A stretch of 64,000 nt of DNA, from contig CACNSR010000007.1 of the NCBI GenBank assembly GCA_902623175.1, forward strand, positions 45,636 through 109,635. The letters run 5' to 3'. Position 1 is the first letter of the stretch; each line of letters begins with the position of its first letter. Shown here in pieces: positions 20,360 to 28,683 of this stretch. The notes beneath the pieces are model-generated. The model saw only the letters and a list, made by a program, of their open reading frames with translations, ran no database searches and was not told the DNA's origin. The position numbers were made by a program, and so were the translations under genes. The stretch is from Halieaceae bacterium (GTDB lineage: Bacteria; Pseudomonadota; Gammaproteobacteria; Pseudomonadales; Halieaceae).

Positions 20360-21223
20360 ATGCCTACCGCCCAGCACTTTGCCGACGTGAACGGAAAGCG
20401 CATCGCCTACCTTGAGGCAGGCACCGGCGATCCCATCGTATTGCTGCACGGCAATCCAACGTCGTCCTACCTTTGGCGCAATATTATTCCCAAGCTCGAA
20501 GGATGCGGGCGAGTCATTGCCCCCGATCTTATCGGTCAGGGAGACTCCGAAAAATTACCCGCCGGTGATGGCGCCGACCGTTACAGCTTTGAGGTCGCTT
20601 TTGAGTACTTGGACGGGCTGCTTCGAGAAATTGGCGTCAACAACAGCGCCACGCTGGTCATTCACGATTGGGGCAGCGGCCTTGGCTTTCATTGGGCCCG
20701 CCTGAACCCTGAATCAGTCAAAGGCATTGCCTACATGGAGGCAATTGTCATTCCCATGAGCTGGGACGACTGGCCTGAGAGTGCTCGAGGTATTTTTCAG
20801 GGCTTCCGCTCGCCAAAGGGTGAGGACTTAGTGCTGGAGCGCAACATGTTTGTCGAAGCCGTGCTGCCCAGCTCAGTGATCAGAGATCTGACGGACGAAG
20901 AAATGAACGCCTACCGCGCACCCTTTGATACCCCCGATAACCGCCAACCGACTCTAAACTGGCCTCGGCAAATCCCGATCGAAGGAGAGCCCACGCACAT
21001 GGTTGAACTGGTCAAAGCCTATGGCGCGTTTATGGCAGGCTCTGATATCCCAAAACTGTTCATCAATGCCGACCCGGGCTCGATTCTGGTAGGCAAGCAA
21101 CGCGAGTTCTGCCGCAGTTGGCCCAACCAGCTTGAGGTCACCGTGAAAGGCCTGCATTTTTTGCAGGAAGACTCCCCGCAAGAGATTGGTCAGGCGATTG
21201 CGACCTGGCACGCCGCCCTATAA
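20360..21223 (+). CDS. Haloalkane dehalogenase (HLD-II/LinB-like)
   Basis: 287 aa alpha/beta hydrolase from the ATG at 20360, with AAGAGG just upstream. Visible catalytic set: halide-stabilising N32 in HGNPTSSYLWRN, nucleophile D103 and halide-binding W104 in HDWGSGLG, acid E127 in AYMEAIV and base H266 in GLHFLQED. Asn+Trp halide ligands with the acid after strand 6 are the HLD-II arrangement (LinB, DhaA). It would hydrolyse carbon-halogen bonds to alcohol plus halide in the cytoplasm. It is first in an operon with DUF1330 and a glutathione transferase. Substrate range is unknown. Confidence 0.92.
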   Translation: MPTAQHFADVNGKRIAYLEAGTGDPIVLLHGNPTSSYLWRNIIPKLEGCGRVIAPDLIGQGDSEKLPAGDGADRYSFEVAFEYLDGLLREIGVNNSATLVIHDWGSGLGFHWARLNPESVKGIAYMEAIVIPMSWDDWPESARGIFQGFRSPKGEDLVLERNMFVEAVLPSSVIRDLTDEEMNAYRAPFDTPDNRQPTLNWPRQIPIEGEPTHMVELVKAYGAFMAGSDIPKLFINADPGSILVGKQREFCRSWPNQLEVTVKGLHFLQEDSPQEIGQAIATWHAAL

Positions 21224-21234
21224 GGAGAACCCAT

Positions 21235-21549
21235 ATGTCTGACGTTCCCGTTTATGTCGTAGCCAACTTCACGGTGCACGATGCCGATACCTACAGAGAG
21301 TACGAGAAGGGCTTTTTCCCCATCCTCAAGCGCCATGAGGGATCTTTCTTTACCTACGATGACAACCCCGTGACCTTTGAGGGCAACGACCCGCGCGAAG
21401 GTCGCATGGTGATGTTTACTTTCCCATCTGAGGCGCACGCCGTGGCTTGGTACAACGACCCTGACTATCAGGCACTGAGTGAGCACCGCCGCGCGGGCAC
21501 CGAGCTCAAGTTTTTGACCATGGTGCACGGACTGCCACCGAGGGACTGA
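21235..21549 (+). CDS. DUF1330-family protein
   Basis: 104 aa ferredoxin-like fold protein. YVVANFTVHDADTYREYEKGFFPILKRHEG and MVMFTFPSEAHAVAWYNDPDYQALSEHR are the DUF1330 pattern (dimeric alpha/beta barrel superfamily). It starts 11 bases after the dehalogenase stop with AAGGAG upstream, so it is in the same operon. No biochemical function is established for the family; a small-molecule-binding or isomerase-like helper of the dehalogenation step is only a guess. Confidence 0.85.
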   Translation: MSDVPVYVVANFTVHDADTYREYEKGFFPILKRHEGSFFTYDDNPVTFEGNDPREGRMVMFTFPSEAHAVAWYNDPDYQALSEHRRAGTELKFLTMVHGLPPRD

Positions 21550-21601
21550 TCAGCACCAAACCCGAGTGACATGACAAAATCGCATCAAAGAGCAGCACGA
21601 C

Positions 21602-22501
21602 ATGATGTCTGACGATGAGCTGTACCCCACTCCAGATGAATACGATGACTACGAGATGAAAGAATCACCGACCTACACTCCGCCAAAAGTCTGGCAGTGG
21701 AATCAAGACGAGGAGAACCGCTTCTCCAAGATCAACCGCCCGATAGCGGGTGCCACGCACGAAAAAGATTTGCCGGTTGGTGAGCATCCGCTCCAGCTCT
21801 ACTCTCTTGCCACACCGAATGGCGTGAAGGTGACAGTGATGCTGGAAGAATTACTGGCGCTCGATATCAGTGAGGCTGAATATGATGCATGGTTGGTAAA
21901 CATTATGGAGGGCGACCAGTTCTCCAGTGGTTTTGTGGGTGCCAACCCCAACTCAAAGATCCCAGCACTGGTGGATCACAGCACCCCCACACCCACGCGT
22001 GTGTTCGAGTCAGCGGCCATCGTTATGTATCTGGCAGAAAAGCATGGGCAGTTTCTGCCGATTGACCTCAGCGCTCGTGCTGAATGCCTGTCGTGGGTGT
22101 TCTGGCAAATGGGCAGTGCACCCTTTCTTGGAGGCGGCTTCGGGCATTTTTATGCTTATGCACCTGAGCGGCTGGAATATCCGATCAATCGCTTCACCAT
22201 GGAGGTGAAGCGTCAGCTGGACGTCCTAGACCGCAATCTGGCCGAACGGGAATTTATGTGTGGCGACGAGTACACCATCGCTGACATCACGATCCACCCT
22301 TGGTACGGTGCACTCGCTATGGGCATGCTGTACGAATCCGGCGAGTTCCTCGACGTCGACTCCTATAAGAACGTGCAGCGTTGGACCAAAGCGTTGCAAG
22401 AGAGGCCAGCCGTGAAACGCGGTCAGCGTATAAATCGCGTCTGGGGGGATGAGTCAAAGCGCCTTCCCGAGCGCCACAGCGCGAGCGATTTGGACGGCTA
22501 A
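21602..22501 (+). CDS. yghU: Glutathione S-transferase family protein, YghU-like
   Basis: 299 aa, the usual size of the Nu-class YghU/Ure2p-like group, longer than ordinary GSTs owing to the N-terminal arm (YTPPKVWQWN). The thioredoxin-fold domain has LQLYSLATPNGVKVTVMLEELLAL and the gamma-Glu-binding VFESAAIVMYLAEK (ESxAI). The helical domain ends with the PAVKRGQRINRVWG motif. These enzymes use GSH or GSSG in disulfide-bond reductase or peroxidase reactions. It lies 52 bases behind the DUF1330 gene, suggesting a detoxification unit with the dehalogenase. Confidence 0.88.
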   Translation: MMSDDELYPTPDEYDDYEMKESPTYTPPKVWQWNQDEENRFSKINRPIAGATHEKDLPVGEHPLQLYSLATPNGVKVTVMLEELLALDISEAEYDAWLVNIMEGDQFSSGFVGANPNSKIPALVDHSTPTPTRVFESAAIVMYLAEKHGQFLPIDLSARAECLSWVFWQMGSAPFLGGGFGHFYAYAPERLEYPINRFTMEVKRQLDVLDRNLAEREFMCGDEYTIADITIHPWYGALAMGMLYESGEFLDVDSYKNVQRWTKALQERPAVKRGQRINRVWGDESKRLPERHSASDLDG

Positions 22502-22548
22502 ACAAGCGCGCTCTAGAGCTTGGTTCTGTTAAACTACGCGCCCACTCC

Positions 22549-22625
22549 GGGCCCATAGCTCAGTTGGTTAGAGCAGTCGACTCATAATCGATTGGTCCCA
22601 GGTTCAAGTCCTGGTGGGCCCACCA
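22549..22625 (+). tRNA. tRNA-Ile(CAU), lysidine-modified type
   Basis: A complete 77-base cloverleaf: acceptor GGGCCCA/TGGGCCC, D-arm GCTC..GAGC, anticodon stem GTCGA/TCGAT around loop CTCATAA, T-arm CCAGG-TTCAAGT-CCTGG, and encoded CCA at the 3' end. The anticodon CAU could be Met or Ile2. The ACTCATAATCG..TTGGTC anticodon arm and variable loop resemble E. coli ileX, and a tRNA-Ile(CAU) downstream of rpoD is known in Pseudomonas, so Ile2 (C34 modified to lysidine by TilS) is preferred. Confidence 0.9.
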
Positions 22626-22681
22626 CTTACACCGAGCCTTGCAAGCCCTCTAGGGCTTCACCAAATGTAGGCAAGTGGTGG
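22620..22681 (+). terminator. Nested inverted repeat at the tRNA 3' end
   Basis: CCACCACTT at 22620-22628, which includes the tRNA CCA end, is complementary to AAGTGGTGG at 22673-22681. Inside lies a small stem AGCCC-TCTA-GGGCT at 22644-22657. No clear U-tract follows. It may stop or process the tRNA transcript. Confidence 0.35.
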
Positions 22682-22805
22682 CAAGCCGTTGGCGCTGAGG
22701 GCAGAAGAACAGCCATAAACTAAGAGCAACAACAATTGCGGTGACCAGATCTCGGCGGCCAAAAGGTAACAACTGACATTCACATATAAGGAATTAGACA
22801 AGTTA

Positions 22806-23378
22806 ATGAGCGAGACACTCTCACTGAACAAACTGGAAAAACTGATCGAACTGGAGACCCAACTCCGGGGTGAGTATCAGCAGCAACTCGACGATAAAGA
22901 CGCGGCCATTGCCGAGCTAACGGAAGATAAAGCCGCCCTCAAGGCCAAAATGGCTGAAATGGAGAAAACCATTTCCACACAGTTGGCGACCATTAAGGAT
23001 ATGTCGGGCAAATCCAACGACACCCAAGCGCTGGAGCAGCGTAACCGCGAGTTACACAATCGTTCAGAAAACATGAAGGAAGAAGTTGCGGTAGCCAAAA
23101 GCCGCTTGAAGGCGCTGCAGAAAGACCTTTCCGCGGAGCGCGCCGAACTAGCGGAGCTGAAAAAATATGACCCTCAACGACTGCGCAAAAATTTAGATGC
23201 CTCGAAGAAAAAGCTGGCTGAAAAGACGACGGCCGCAGATAAGCTACAAAAGTCACTCACGCAGGCGCGGTCCGAGAACAGTCAACTCGAACTGAAAATT
23301 AAGGAGCTGGAATCTCAGCTAGAGAAGTTGCAGGGCGCGCAAACTGACACCGTCGAAGAAGGTCAAGAGGCAGCATAG
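22806..23378 (+). CDS. Coiled-coil protein of unknown function
   Basis: 190 aa, almost entirely heptad-repeat, Glu/Lys/Leu-rich sequence from residue 10 to 175 (LEKLIELETQLRGEYQQQLDDK, LKIKELESQLEKLQG), with only one Tyr-Asp-Pro break near residue 119 (KKYDPQRLRKNLD). No signal peptide or membrane segment, so it is cytoplasmic and probably a parallel dimer. AAGGAATTAG lies upstream of the ATG. It stands alone between the tRNA and a convergent hydrolase. I do not recognise a named family. Confidence 0.75.
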   Translation: MSETLSLNKLEKLIELETQLRGEYQQQLDDKDAAIAELTEDKAALKAKMAEMEKTISTQLATIKDMSGKSNDTQALEQRNRELHNRSENMKEEVAVAKSRLKALQKDLSAERAELAELKKYDPQRLRKNLDASKKKLAEKTTAADKLQKSLTQARSENSQLELKIKELESQLEKLQGAQTDTVEEGQEAA

Positions 23379-23417
23379 TTCCCCGACAGCTGTGGGTGAT
23401 GCCGATCAAAGCGCCTG

Positions 23418-24731
23418 CTACGGCTTCTTAATGAAATAATCCGCCACCGCCTGATAGGCAGGCAGTGACGTGGGATCAATTGCCGCGTTAAAGGAAATAG
23501 GGAACGTCGCAAAGCGGGCAATTACCAACTCAGCGGTGGGGTCAACGTATATCGCCTGACCATGAATACCCCGCGCGCTGTAAGCGCCATTTTCATTGTG
23601 CAATGCCCACCACTGGCTGCGGTAGCTGCCACCCGGCAATGTGATGTAACCCGCACCCGCGAACTTGGCAGGGTCACCGCCCCCACTGATCGACTGCACC
23701 GCGGCAGTTGGAATCACCTGCTCGCCCTGCCAAACCCCCTGCTGTAACAGCGTTTGCCCAAATCGCGCCGCATCCCGCAGGGACAGGTTCAAACCGCCGG
23801 CTGAGAAAGGCGTGCCTAGGCTGTCGATCATCATATCCGCTTCCTGCTCCATGCCCAGCGGCTTCCAGATGCGTTCCACGAGATGCTCGATAAAGTCTTT
23901 GCCTGTGGCGCGGGCAATCACCCATGCGAGTGCGTCGGTGTTGATCGACTTGTAAATAAACGCCTCGCCGTGGGTGCCCTCCGGCTCCACACCTTGTAAA
24001 AACTCATAGAAGTTCCGCGGGCCCTTATAGGATTCTGGCTTGGGTGTGGGGTCACCGGCCGCCGCGTAGAGCCAAATGTCTGACTCTGGGTCGGCGTAGT
24101 TCTCGTTGTAATCAAGGCCGGTAGTCATATCCATGACTTGTCGAACCGTTGCGTTACCGAACGCAGAAAGTTCTAATTCCGGCACGTACTCACCGACCAG
24201 CTTGGATTCGTTGAGCTCCCCCTCAGCAATCAATATCTCCGCAATGGTTCCAACGAACGACTTGGTGACCGACATGGCGCCGTGGCGGCCCTCGCGGTCA
24301 AGGCAGCCGGAGTAGTACTCGTAAACAATTGCACCGCGGTGGAGAATCAGCATGCCGTCGGTGTAATTGGCATTAAGCGATTCTTTCCAGGTCATTTCCT
24401 CCGTGGCACCAATGGGCGTGAAACTCACGTCATCAATCGCAGGATCCAGCGCTTCGGAGAACGGGGAGACAGGACCCACTCCCCGCCCGACGCGCTTCGT
24501 TGCCTGTGTTTCCCTGAGGTGGCAAAAGGTCCAGCGAAGCTTGGGGAAACTGAAGTAATCGCTGGCTGGGTAACCGATGATGCGGTCATCGTCGGGCGGG
24601 AAACCCTGCATCCAACCCATCACATTGGGATCAGACGCCGCGGCGTCTAAGGGCTCAGCCTTTGCCATTGCCGAGCTCAAGAACACGAACACAAATATCA
24701 GACAAAGCGACTGCCGCCAGATGTGAAACAT
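23418..24731 (-). CDS. Exported serine hydrolase, beta-lactamase/6-aminohexanoate-dimer hydrolase fold
   Basis: 437 aa. A clear signal peptide (residues 1-25, ending AMAKA) precedes a class C beta-lactamase-like domain. The nucleophile motif is SVTK at 154-157 (GAMSVTKSFVG), the Tyr motif lies in TTGLDYNENY near 215, and conserved downstream elements include FGQTLLQQGVW and ARGIHGQAIYVDP. These match the NylB/EstB branch of periplasmic esterases and amidases rather than true beta-lactamases. Substrate is unknown. It is 21 bases downstream of the MAPEG gene on the same strand and may be co-transcribed. Confidence 0.82.
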   Translation of the reverse strand: MFHIWRQSLCLIFVFVFLSSAMAKAEPLDAAASDPNVMGWMQGFPPDDDRIIGYPASDYFSFPKLRWTFCHLRETQATKRVGRGVGPVSPFSEALDPAIDDVSFTPIGATEEMTWKESLNANYTDGMLILHRGAIVYEYYSGCLDREGRHGAMSVTKSFVGTIAEILIAEGELNESKLVGEYVPELELSAFGNATVRQVMDMTTGLDYNENYADPESDIWLYAAAGDPTPKPESYKGPRNFYEFLQGVEPEGTHGEAFIYKSINTDALAWVIARATGKDFIEHLVERIWKPLGMEQEADMMIDSLGTPFSAGGLNLSLRDAARFGQTLLQQGVWQGEQVIPTAAVQSISGGGDPAKFAGAGYITLPGGSYRSQWWALHNENGAYSARGIHGQAIYVDPTAELVIARFATFPISFNAAIDPTSLPAYQAVADYFIKKP

Positions 24732-24752
24732 TCGATTCCCTATTCAGTCGTT

Positions 24753-25190
24753 TTAGGCCGCCGCCACAGCAGTGATGATTTCCCGGATCAGCATTACAGC
24801 GAGTGCTATCCAGCTCATAAAAAAGAGGCTGAAGCGCACCCACACATGATTGATCGTAATCTGCACAACAGAGTGCGCAAACCTCAGCGCGCAATAAGCC
24901 CAGGCGGCATAAAGATGAATAGGGTCTGTATGGCCTAGCGCCCAGATGACCAACACCACCGCGTAAAACAGGGTCGGCTGCTCCCAGAGGTGGTTATAGT
25001 TATCGGCAACCCGTTCCACCTTACTGGGGAAAACACCACCCAATTGCGCCGGATGCGAGAGCTTCTGTAAATCTACACCCTCTGCCTCGAGCACCTTCGC
25101 GGCGGGAATACGGGTGATGTACATCAGTAACATCATCACAAGGCTCAGTAGCCCCATAAACAAAATTGGTTGCAGGATGAGATCGTTCAT
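24753..25190 (-). CDS. MAPEG-family membrane protein
   Basis: 145 aa with four hydrophobic segments. The first loop contains NYNHLWEQPTLFYAVV, the E-x-x-P motif in a glutathione-binding position that defines MAPEG (membrane-associated proteins in eicosanoid and glutathione metabolism), and the later YAALRFAHS-like stretch (YCALRFAHSVVQ) also fits. Bacterial members are usually glutathione transferases or peroxidases of lipid hydroperoxides in the inner membrane. AGGAATTCCTCT precedes the ATG. It is followed by the serine hydrolase. Confidence 0.8.
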   Translation of the reverse strand: MNDLILQPILFMGLLSLVMMLLMYITRIPAAKVLEAEGVDLQKLSHPAQLGGVFPSKVERVADNYNHLWEQPTLFYAVVLVIWALGHTDPIHLYAAWAYCALRFAHSVVQITINHVWVRFSLFFMSWIALAVMLIREIITAVAAA

Positions 25191-25296
25191 AGAGGAATTC
25201 CTTACTAGGTGTTTAGGTAGAAGCTGGTCATGCTATCAACGCAATGGGCGACAAAGCTGCAAACCGTTTAGGAATGCACAGCAAGTCGTTCATTGC

Positions 25297-26472
25297 TCAG
25301 GAATGCCTATCCGATAGCGAGGCATCTGGCAATAACTGCGCTGGCTGATCATTGGTGTGGCAATGCACGCCGCCACCGGCAGCCCATGACTCCAGCATGG
25401 GGAGCACGTACACATCGCGGCCGGGGAAATAGTTTTGCAGTCGCACTTTAGCTTCATTATCGAGCCGTTCGTCACCATAGCCAGTGGTGATAACGAAGCC
25501 ATTCCCGACTAACCAGTTCATATAGTTTGTATCGAACTGCTGCCCCTCAACTTTGGCTATGCCGTCCATGGGCTCGCGGATAACCTTGAAGTCAGCATCA
25601 CTGATCACCTGCGCCACACTATCGAGGAGGTCACCTGTTTTGCCGTCACCAGGGTTACACATCGATGCTGCTGTACACTGCCCTACCACCACCGTATCTG
25701 TGGCTATAAATCTCGCGATGCCGTCGATGTGGCCATTGGTGCGATCACCCTCGGGCACCCCCTCTACAAAAACAACCCGACTAACGCCGAACCAATGCTT
25801 TAGGTCTGCCTCCGCTTGAGTGCGGGTGTATCCGGGATTTCGTGCAGCATCACCCAAGGCACTCCAATTAAGGATCACGGTGTCTACACCATTAAACTCC
25901 AGGTTGCCGCGCTCGTGCACAATGCTGACTTCATCGAGCGGCATACCGAGATACGCCGCCACGCGCTGGGGCACTAAATTATCCAGCTCATAAGGAACAT
26001 CACTACCAAACCGGCCGCCCCACGCATCGAACTGCCAGTTTTGCACGCGGATTTCGCCGTAATCCTCGACAAATACAGGGCCGTTATCGCGCATCCAGGC
26101 GCTGTCATTCGGAATATCGTGCCAAGTGATCAAGCCATGATCTGGATTACAGCCCGCGTTGAGTAAGGCAGCCCTTGCCTGGTGAAGCACCTGCGGCGAC
26201 TGATACAGCACGTGTAACTTTTCATACTGGATGATGATGCAACTGAAAGCGGCAAAGGCCGTTTCGTAGGTCTTTTCCCACTCGCCCGGCCACTGAAGCC
26301 AAATGGCCTCCTGTGGCTCCCATTCGGCAGGCACCCGGCGCTCCGGTGGAGCCCTCACGACAGGGTATGACTGCGGCTCAGCAGCAGTGGGACTTCCCGC
26401 CAAGTCGTCAGCAAAGGCACTGCTGACCATGAAGAATGCAGCGCACAGCGCGGACAAAAATCGTTGGCCCAT
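25297..26472 (-). CDS. Exported agmatine deiminase / peptidylarginine deiminase-family protein
   Basis: 391 aa. An N-terminal signal peptide (MGQRFLSALCAAFFMVSSAFA) is followed by the PAD_porph domain: PAEWEPQEAIWLQWP, DSAWMRDNGPVFV (substrate Asp/Arg loop), ERGNLEFNG, TNGHIDGIARF (catalytic His) and the C-terminal nucleophile C371 in GGGVHCHTNDQP. The family hydrolyses agmatine to N-carbamoylputrescine or citrullinates peptide arginine. Most agmatine deiminases are cytoplasmic; export here suggests action on external agmatine or peptides, the latter as in Porphyromonas PPAD. It is monocistronic between two regions without obvious partners. Confidence 0.83.
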   Translation of the reverse strand: MGQRFLSALCAAFFMVSSAFADDLAGSPTAAEPQSYPVVRAPPERRVPAEWEPQEAIWLQWPGEWEKTYETAFAAFSCIIIQYEKLHVLYQSPQVLHQARAALLNAGCNPDHGLITWHDIPNDSAWMRDNGPVFVEDYGEIRVQNWQFDAWGGRFGSDVPYELDNLVPQRVAAYLGMPLDEVSIVHERGNLEFNGVDTVILNWSALGDAARNPGYTRTQAEADLKHWFGVSRVVFVEGVPEGDRTNGHIDGIARFIATDTVVVGQCTAASMCNPGDGKTGDLLDSVAQVISDADFKVIREPMDGIAKVEGQQFDTNYMNWLVGNGFVITTGYGDERLDNEAKVRLQNYFPGRDVYVLPMLESWAAGGGVHCHTNDQPAQLLPDASLSDRHS

Positions 26473-26625
26473 TAGTTATCGCCACGTTATTTGATTGAGC
26501 ACACCGTACGCAGTACCTATCGGATTTTCAAACAACCCGCGCGGCTGATTTGCCTGAAAATATTGTCACCAGGCAGCACCTGTATGAGCATAAGCAGTTC
26601 TCAACATTTTTATGTCGGACTCGCC

Positions 26626-26949
26626 ATGGTGCATTTATTAAGCGCGGTGAAACTGAAGCCCTCGGTATCAACTGCAACATTTGCCGAAACGATCCGGCAA
26701 CTCTCTGCCTCACTTGAGCAGCAACAGCTGCTGTCGATTACCGGGCCCATCGGTAAACGCTTCCCCCACCCGATCATGGATACCGACGAGGCTGATTTGG
26801 ATACGTTTTTTGTCATGTCGTTTGAAAGCAGGGCCCAGCTAGAGGAGGCAGTAGCGCGTATGACTGGCTCGGAGGATTTGTCTGCGGAGACACACCGACA
26901 ACTCTGGGGTCAGCTGGACAGCTATAGATTCACCTGCTGGGAAGATTGA
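26626..26949 (+). CDS. Small hypothetical protein, ferredoxin-like fold likely
   Basis: 107 aa if started at the ATG at 26626 (VHLLSAVKLKPSVSTATFAETIRQL); ATGs at 26584 and 26491 are in frame but have poor Shine-Dalgarno sequences. The alternation of a beta strand, an amphipathic helix (TFAETIRQLSASLEQQQ) and a second strand-helix with FFVMSFESRAQLEEAVARM suggests a dimeric alpha/beta-barrel-like domain. I do not recognise a characterised family. It is divergent from the exported deiminase. Confidence 0.55.
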   Translation: MVHLLSAVKLKPSVSTATFAETIRQLSASLEQQQLLSITGPIGKRFPHPIMDTDEADLDTFFVMSFESRAQLEEAVARMTGSEDLSAETHRQLWGQLDSYRFTCWED

Positions 26950-27061
26950 GTGCATCAACCCCTTTAGGCAGTAGCCAGGTGAATTAATTTACGACCCGAT
27001 GGCGGCGCACTGCCCGATAGCGCAGTTCCTTAATCTTTCTAAAGGTGCGCCAGACCATAAA

Positions 27062-27108
27062 ATGTAACCTTTACTTCTCTCTTCGACGATATTACGCTTG
27101 GGTTACAT
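27062..27108. promoter_or_regulatory. Inverted repeats upstream of the DUF6249-XRE operon
   Basis: ATGTAACC at 27062-27069 and GGTTACAT at 27101-27108 form an exact 8-base inverted repeat 31 bases apart. The first arm also lies in a local dyad GTAA-cct-TTAC (27064-27074). They lie 24-70 bases before the membrane protein start, a natural place for the operon's own XRE repressor to bind. Confidence 0.45.
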
Positions 27109-27131
27109 TATGCACTGACAAGAAAGGCCGC

Positions 27132-27524
27132 ATGGTGGGCGGAACTATCCCCGTAATCGGCGTCCTCACTGGCCTTATTGTTGCGATCACCGTTTTTATC
27201 TGGCTTTACCACGAGGAGAAAGTCAAGCGCGAAACGGGGATCGAAATTGCCAAGCTCCGCGACGACCCTGCCAAGGTTGAGAGGCTGTTGGGGCTCTTTG
27301 GCGAGCGAAAAAAAGGCCCCATCGATTACCGGCGGGGCGGCGTCATTACTCTATTTGTCGGTGTGGGCATCTACCTGCTGGGTACGGTGTTTTTTGGGAC
27401 CATTTTTGAAGGGATCGGCTTGTTGATGGGCGCCATCGGTTTCGGCACGATGATAGCGGGCTATCTCTGCCCCAATACGGGCGAGAAACTCACTGACGCC
27501 GTTCAAGAGTTTGAGAAGAGATGA
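27132..27524 (+). CDS. DUF6249-like membrane protein
   Basis: 130 aa from the ATG at 27132 (MVGGTIPVIGVLTGLIV), preceded by AAGAAAGG. One N-terminal membrane helix (about 4-23), a cytosolic charged segment with EIAKLRDDPAKVERLLGLFGERKKG, then two more helices (about 70-90 and 94-113) match the small DUF6249-type layout. Its stop overlaps the XRE regulator start by ATGA, so the two are coupled. No function is known; the pairing suggests a membrane sensor or effector controlled by the regulator. Confidence 0.65.
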   Translation: MVGGTIPVIGVLTGLIVAITVFIWLYHEEKVKRETGIEIAKLRDDPAKVERLLGLFGERKKGPIDYRRGGVITLFVGVGIYLLGTVFFGTIFEGIGLLMGAIGFGTMIAGYLCPNTGEKLTDAVQEFEKR

Positions 27525-27754
27525 AGGCCCGTCACTTGGGCAAGCGCCATGAAAAGCTACTGAACAACCTTGAGGCCGCGCGCAAAACCGCCGGCCTCAC
27601 CCAACAGGAATTGTCTGAGCTGGCGGAAGTTTCCAGAAAAAGTATCAACGCCATTGAGAATGGCGTGTGCGTACCCTCGACCGTGCTCGCATTGAAAATT
27701 GCGGAAATACTTGGATGTCGGGTTGAGGACCTTTTCCGACTGCCCACCCGTTGA
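27521..27754 (+). CDS. XRE-family transcriptional regulator
   Basis: 77 aa, a single helix-turn-helix domain. NLEAARKTAGLTQQELSELAEVSRKSINAIENG is a complete HTH_3/Cro-C1 motif, with LALKIAEILGCRVEDLFRL as the closing helices, as in small YgzD/PF01381 regulators that pair with membrane proteins. It overlaps the membrane protein gene by four bases. Likely autoregulatory on the inverted repeats at 27062-27108; that is inference. Confidence 0.88.
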   Translation: MKARHLGKRHEKLLNNLEAARKTAGLTQQELSELAEVSRKSINAIENGVCVPSTVLALKIAEILGCRVEDLFRLPTR

Positions 27755-27767
27755 GGTATAAGCCAGT

Positions 27768-28610
27768 ATGACGACGATTGACCACATCATCATCGCAGTC
27801 CCTGACCTCGCTGAGGCGAACGCTGATTACAGCGCGCTATTGGGCCGCGCGCCGAGTTGGCGGGGTGTACACCCCGACTATGGCACCGCCAATACATTGT
27901 TCAAGCTGGATAACACCTACATCGAGCTGCTTGCCCCACAAGGCGAGGGGATGGCCGCGGATATCGTTAACGGCATTCTGAATGCGCGCGGCCCCTGCCT
28001 GGGCGGGTTGGTGTTTGGGACGGAAAGCGCCGACGAGTTTATCTCTCATGCCAGATCGACAGGACTTGAAGCATCAGACCCCATACCTGGTCATGGTGTC
28101 GATGAAAAAACCGGGGCCGAACGCCGCTGGCGCAACATGTTTTGGGACCCGAGCGCCGCACGAGGCATCTTCTCTTTTTGCATTGAACACGAGGCGGGGT
28201 CAACGCTGCCAGAAGCGACACCCCGTGGCGCAGGTGCCATCGCCGGAGTCGATCACGTGGTAGTGAAAACCCAAAGCGCCGATGCTGCGAAAACCTTCTA
28301 TGGCGACCAGCTCGGTATCCGCCTGGCGTTAGCGCAGGACGTGCCCGAATGGGGCGGCGTGCAGCTCTTCTTCCGTGCCAGCTCCATGAGCATCGAGGTG
28401 ATTGCCTCTGGCGAGGCACCCGAGCAAGATGAGTTATGGGGGCTCGCTCTTAAAACCGATGATATTGAAGCCACGCATACGAGGCTCACAGAGAGCGGCG
28501 TTGAAATCTCGGATATTCGCGATGGCCGAAAACCCGGCACACGGGTTTGCACGGCCAAGTCTCACACGCTTGGCGTGCACACGTTAATGATTGAACATCC
28601 GCCGCGTTGA
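27768..28610 (+). CDS. VOC-superfamily protein with two glyoxalase-like domains
   Basis: 280 aa. The N-terminal VOC module begins IDHIIIAVPDLAEANADYSALLGRAPSWRG (Glyoxalase_3-like) and a second one starts near 161 with VDHVVVKTQSADAAKTFYGDQLGIRLAL and ends THTLGVHTLMIEH-like. Metal ligands are plausible at the strand-borne H5, E46, H165 and E254-region positions, but not certain. Such proteins include extradiol dioxygenases, isomerases and resistance proteins. It starts 13 bases after the regulator and may be read from the same promoter. Substrate is unknown. Confidence 0.78.
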   Translation: MTTIDHIIIAVPDLAEANADYSALLGRAPSWRGVHPDYGTANTLFKLDNTYIELLAPQGEGMAADIVNGILNARGPCLGGLVFGTESADEFISHARSTGLEASDPIPGHGVDEKTGAERRWRNMFWDPSAARGIFSFCIEHEAGSTLPEATPRGAGAIAGVDHVVVKTQSADAAKTFYGDQLGIRLALAQDVPEWGGVQLFFRASSMSIEVIASGEAPEQDELWGLALKTDDIEATHTRLTESGVEISDIRDGRKPGTRVCTAKSHTLGVHTLMIEHPPR

Positions 28611-28683
28611 ATCAGATTGGCAACACGGTGCACTAGCCGGCCTTTGCCTGTGAGCCTCGTTAGTCGAGCCCATTGTCATGCCA

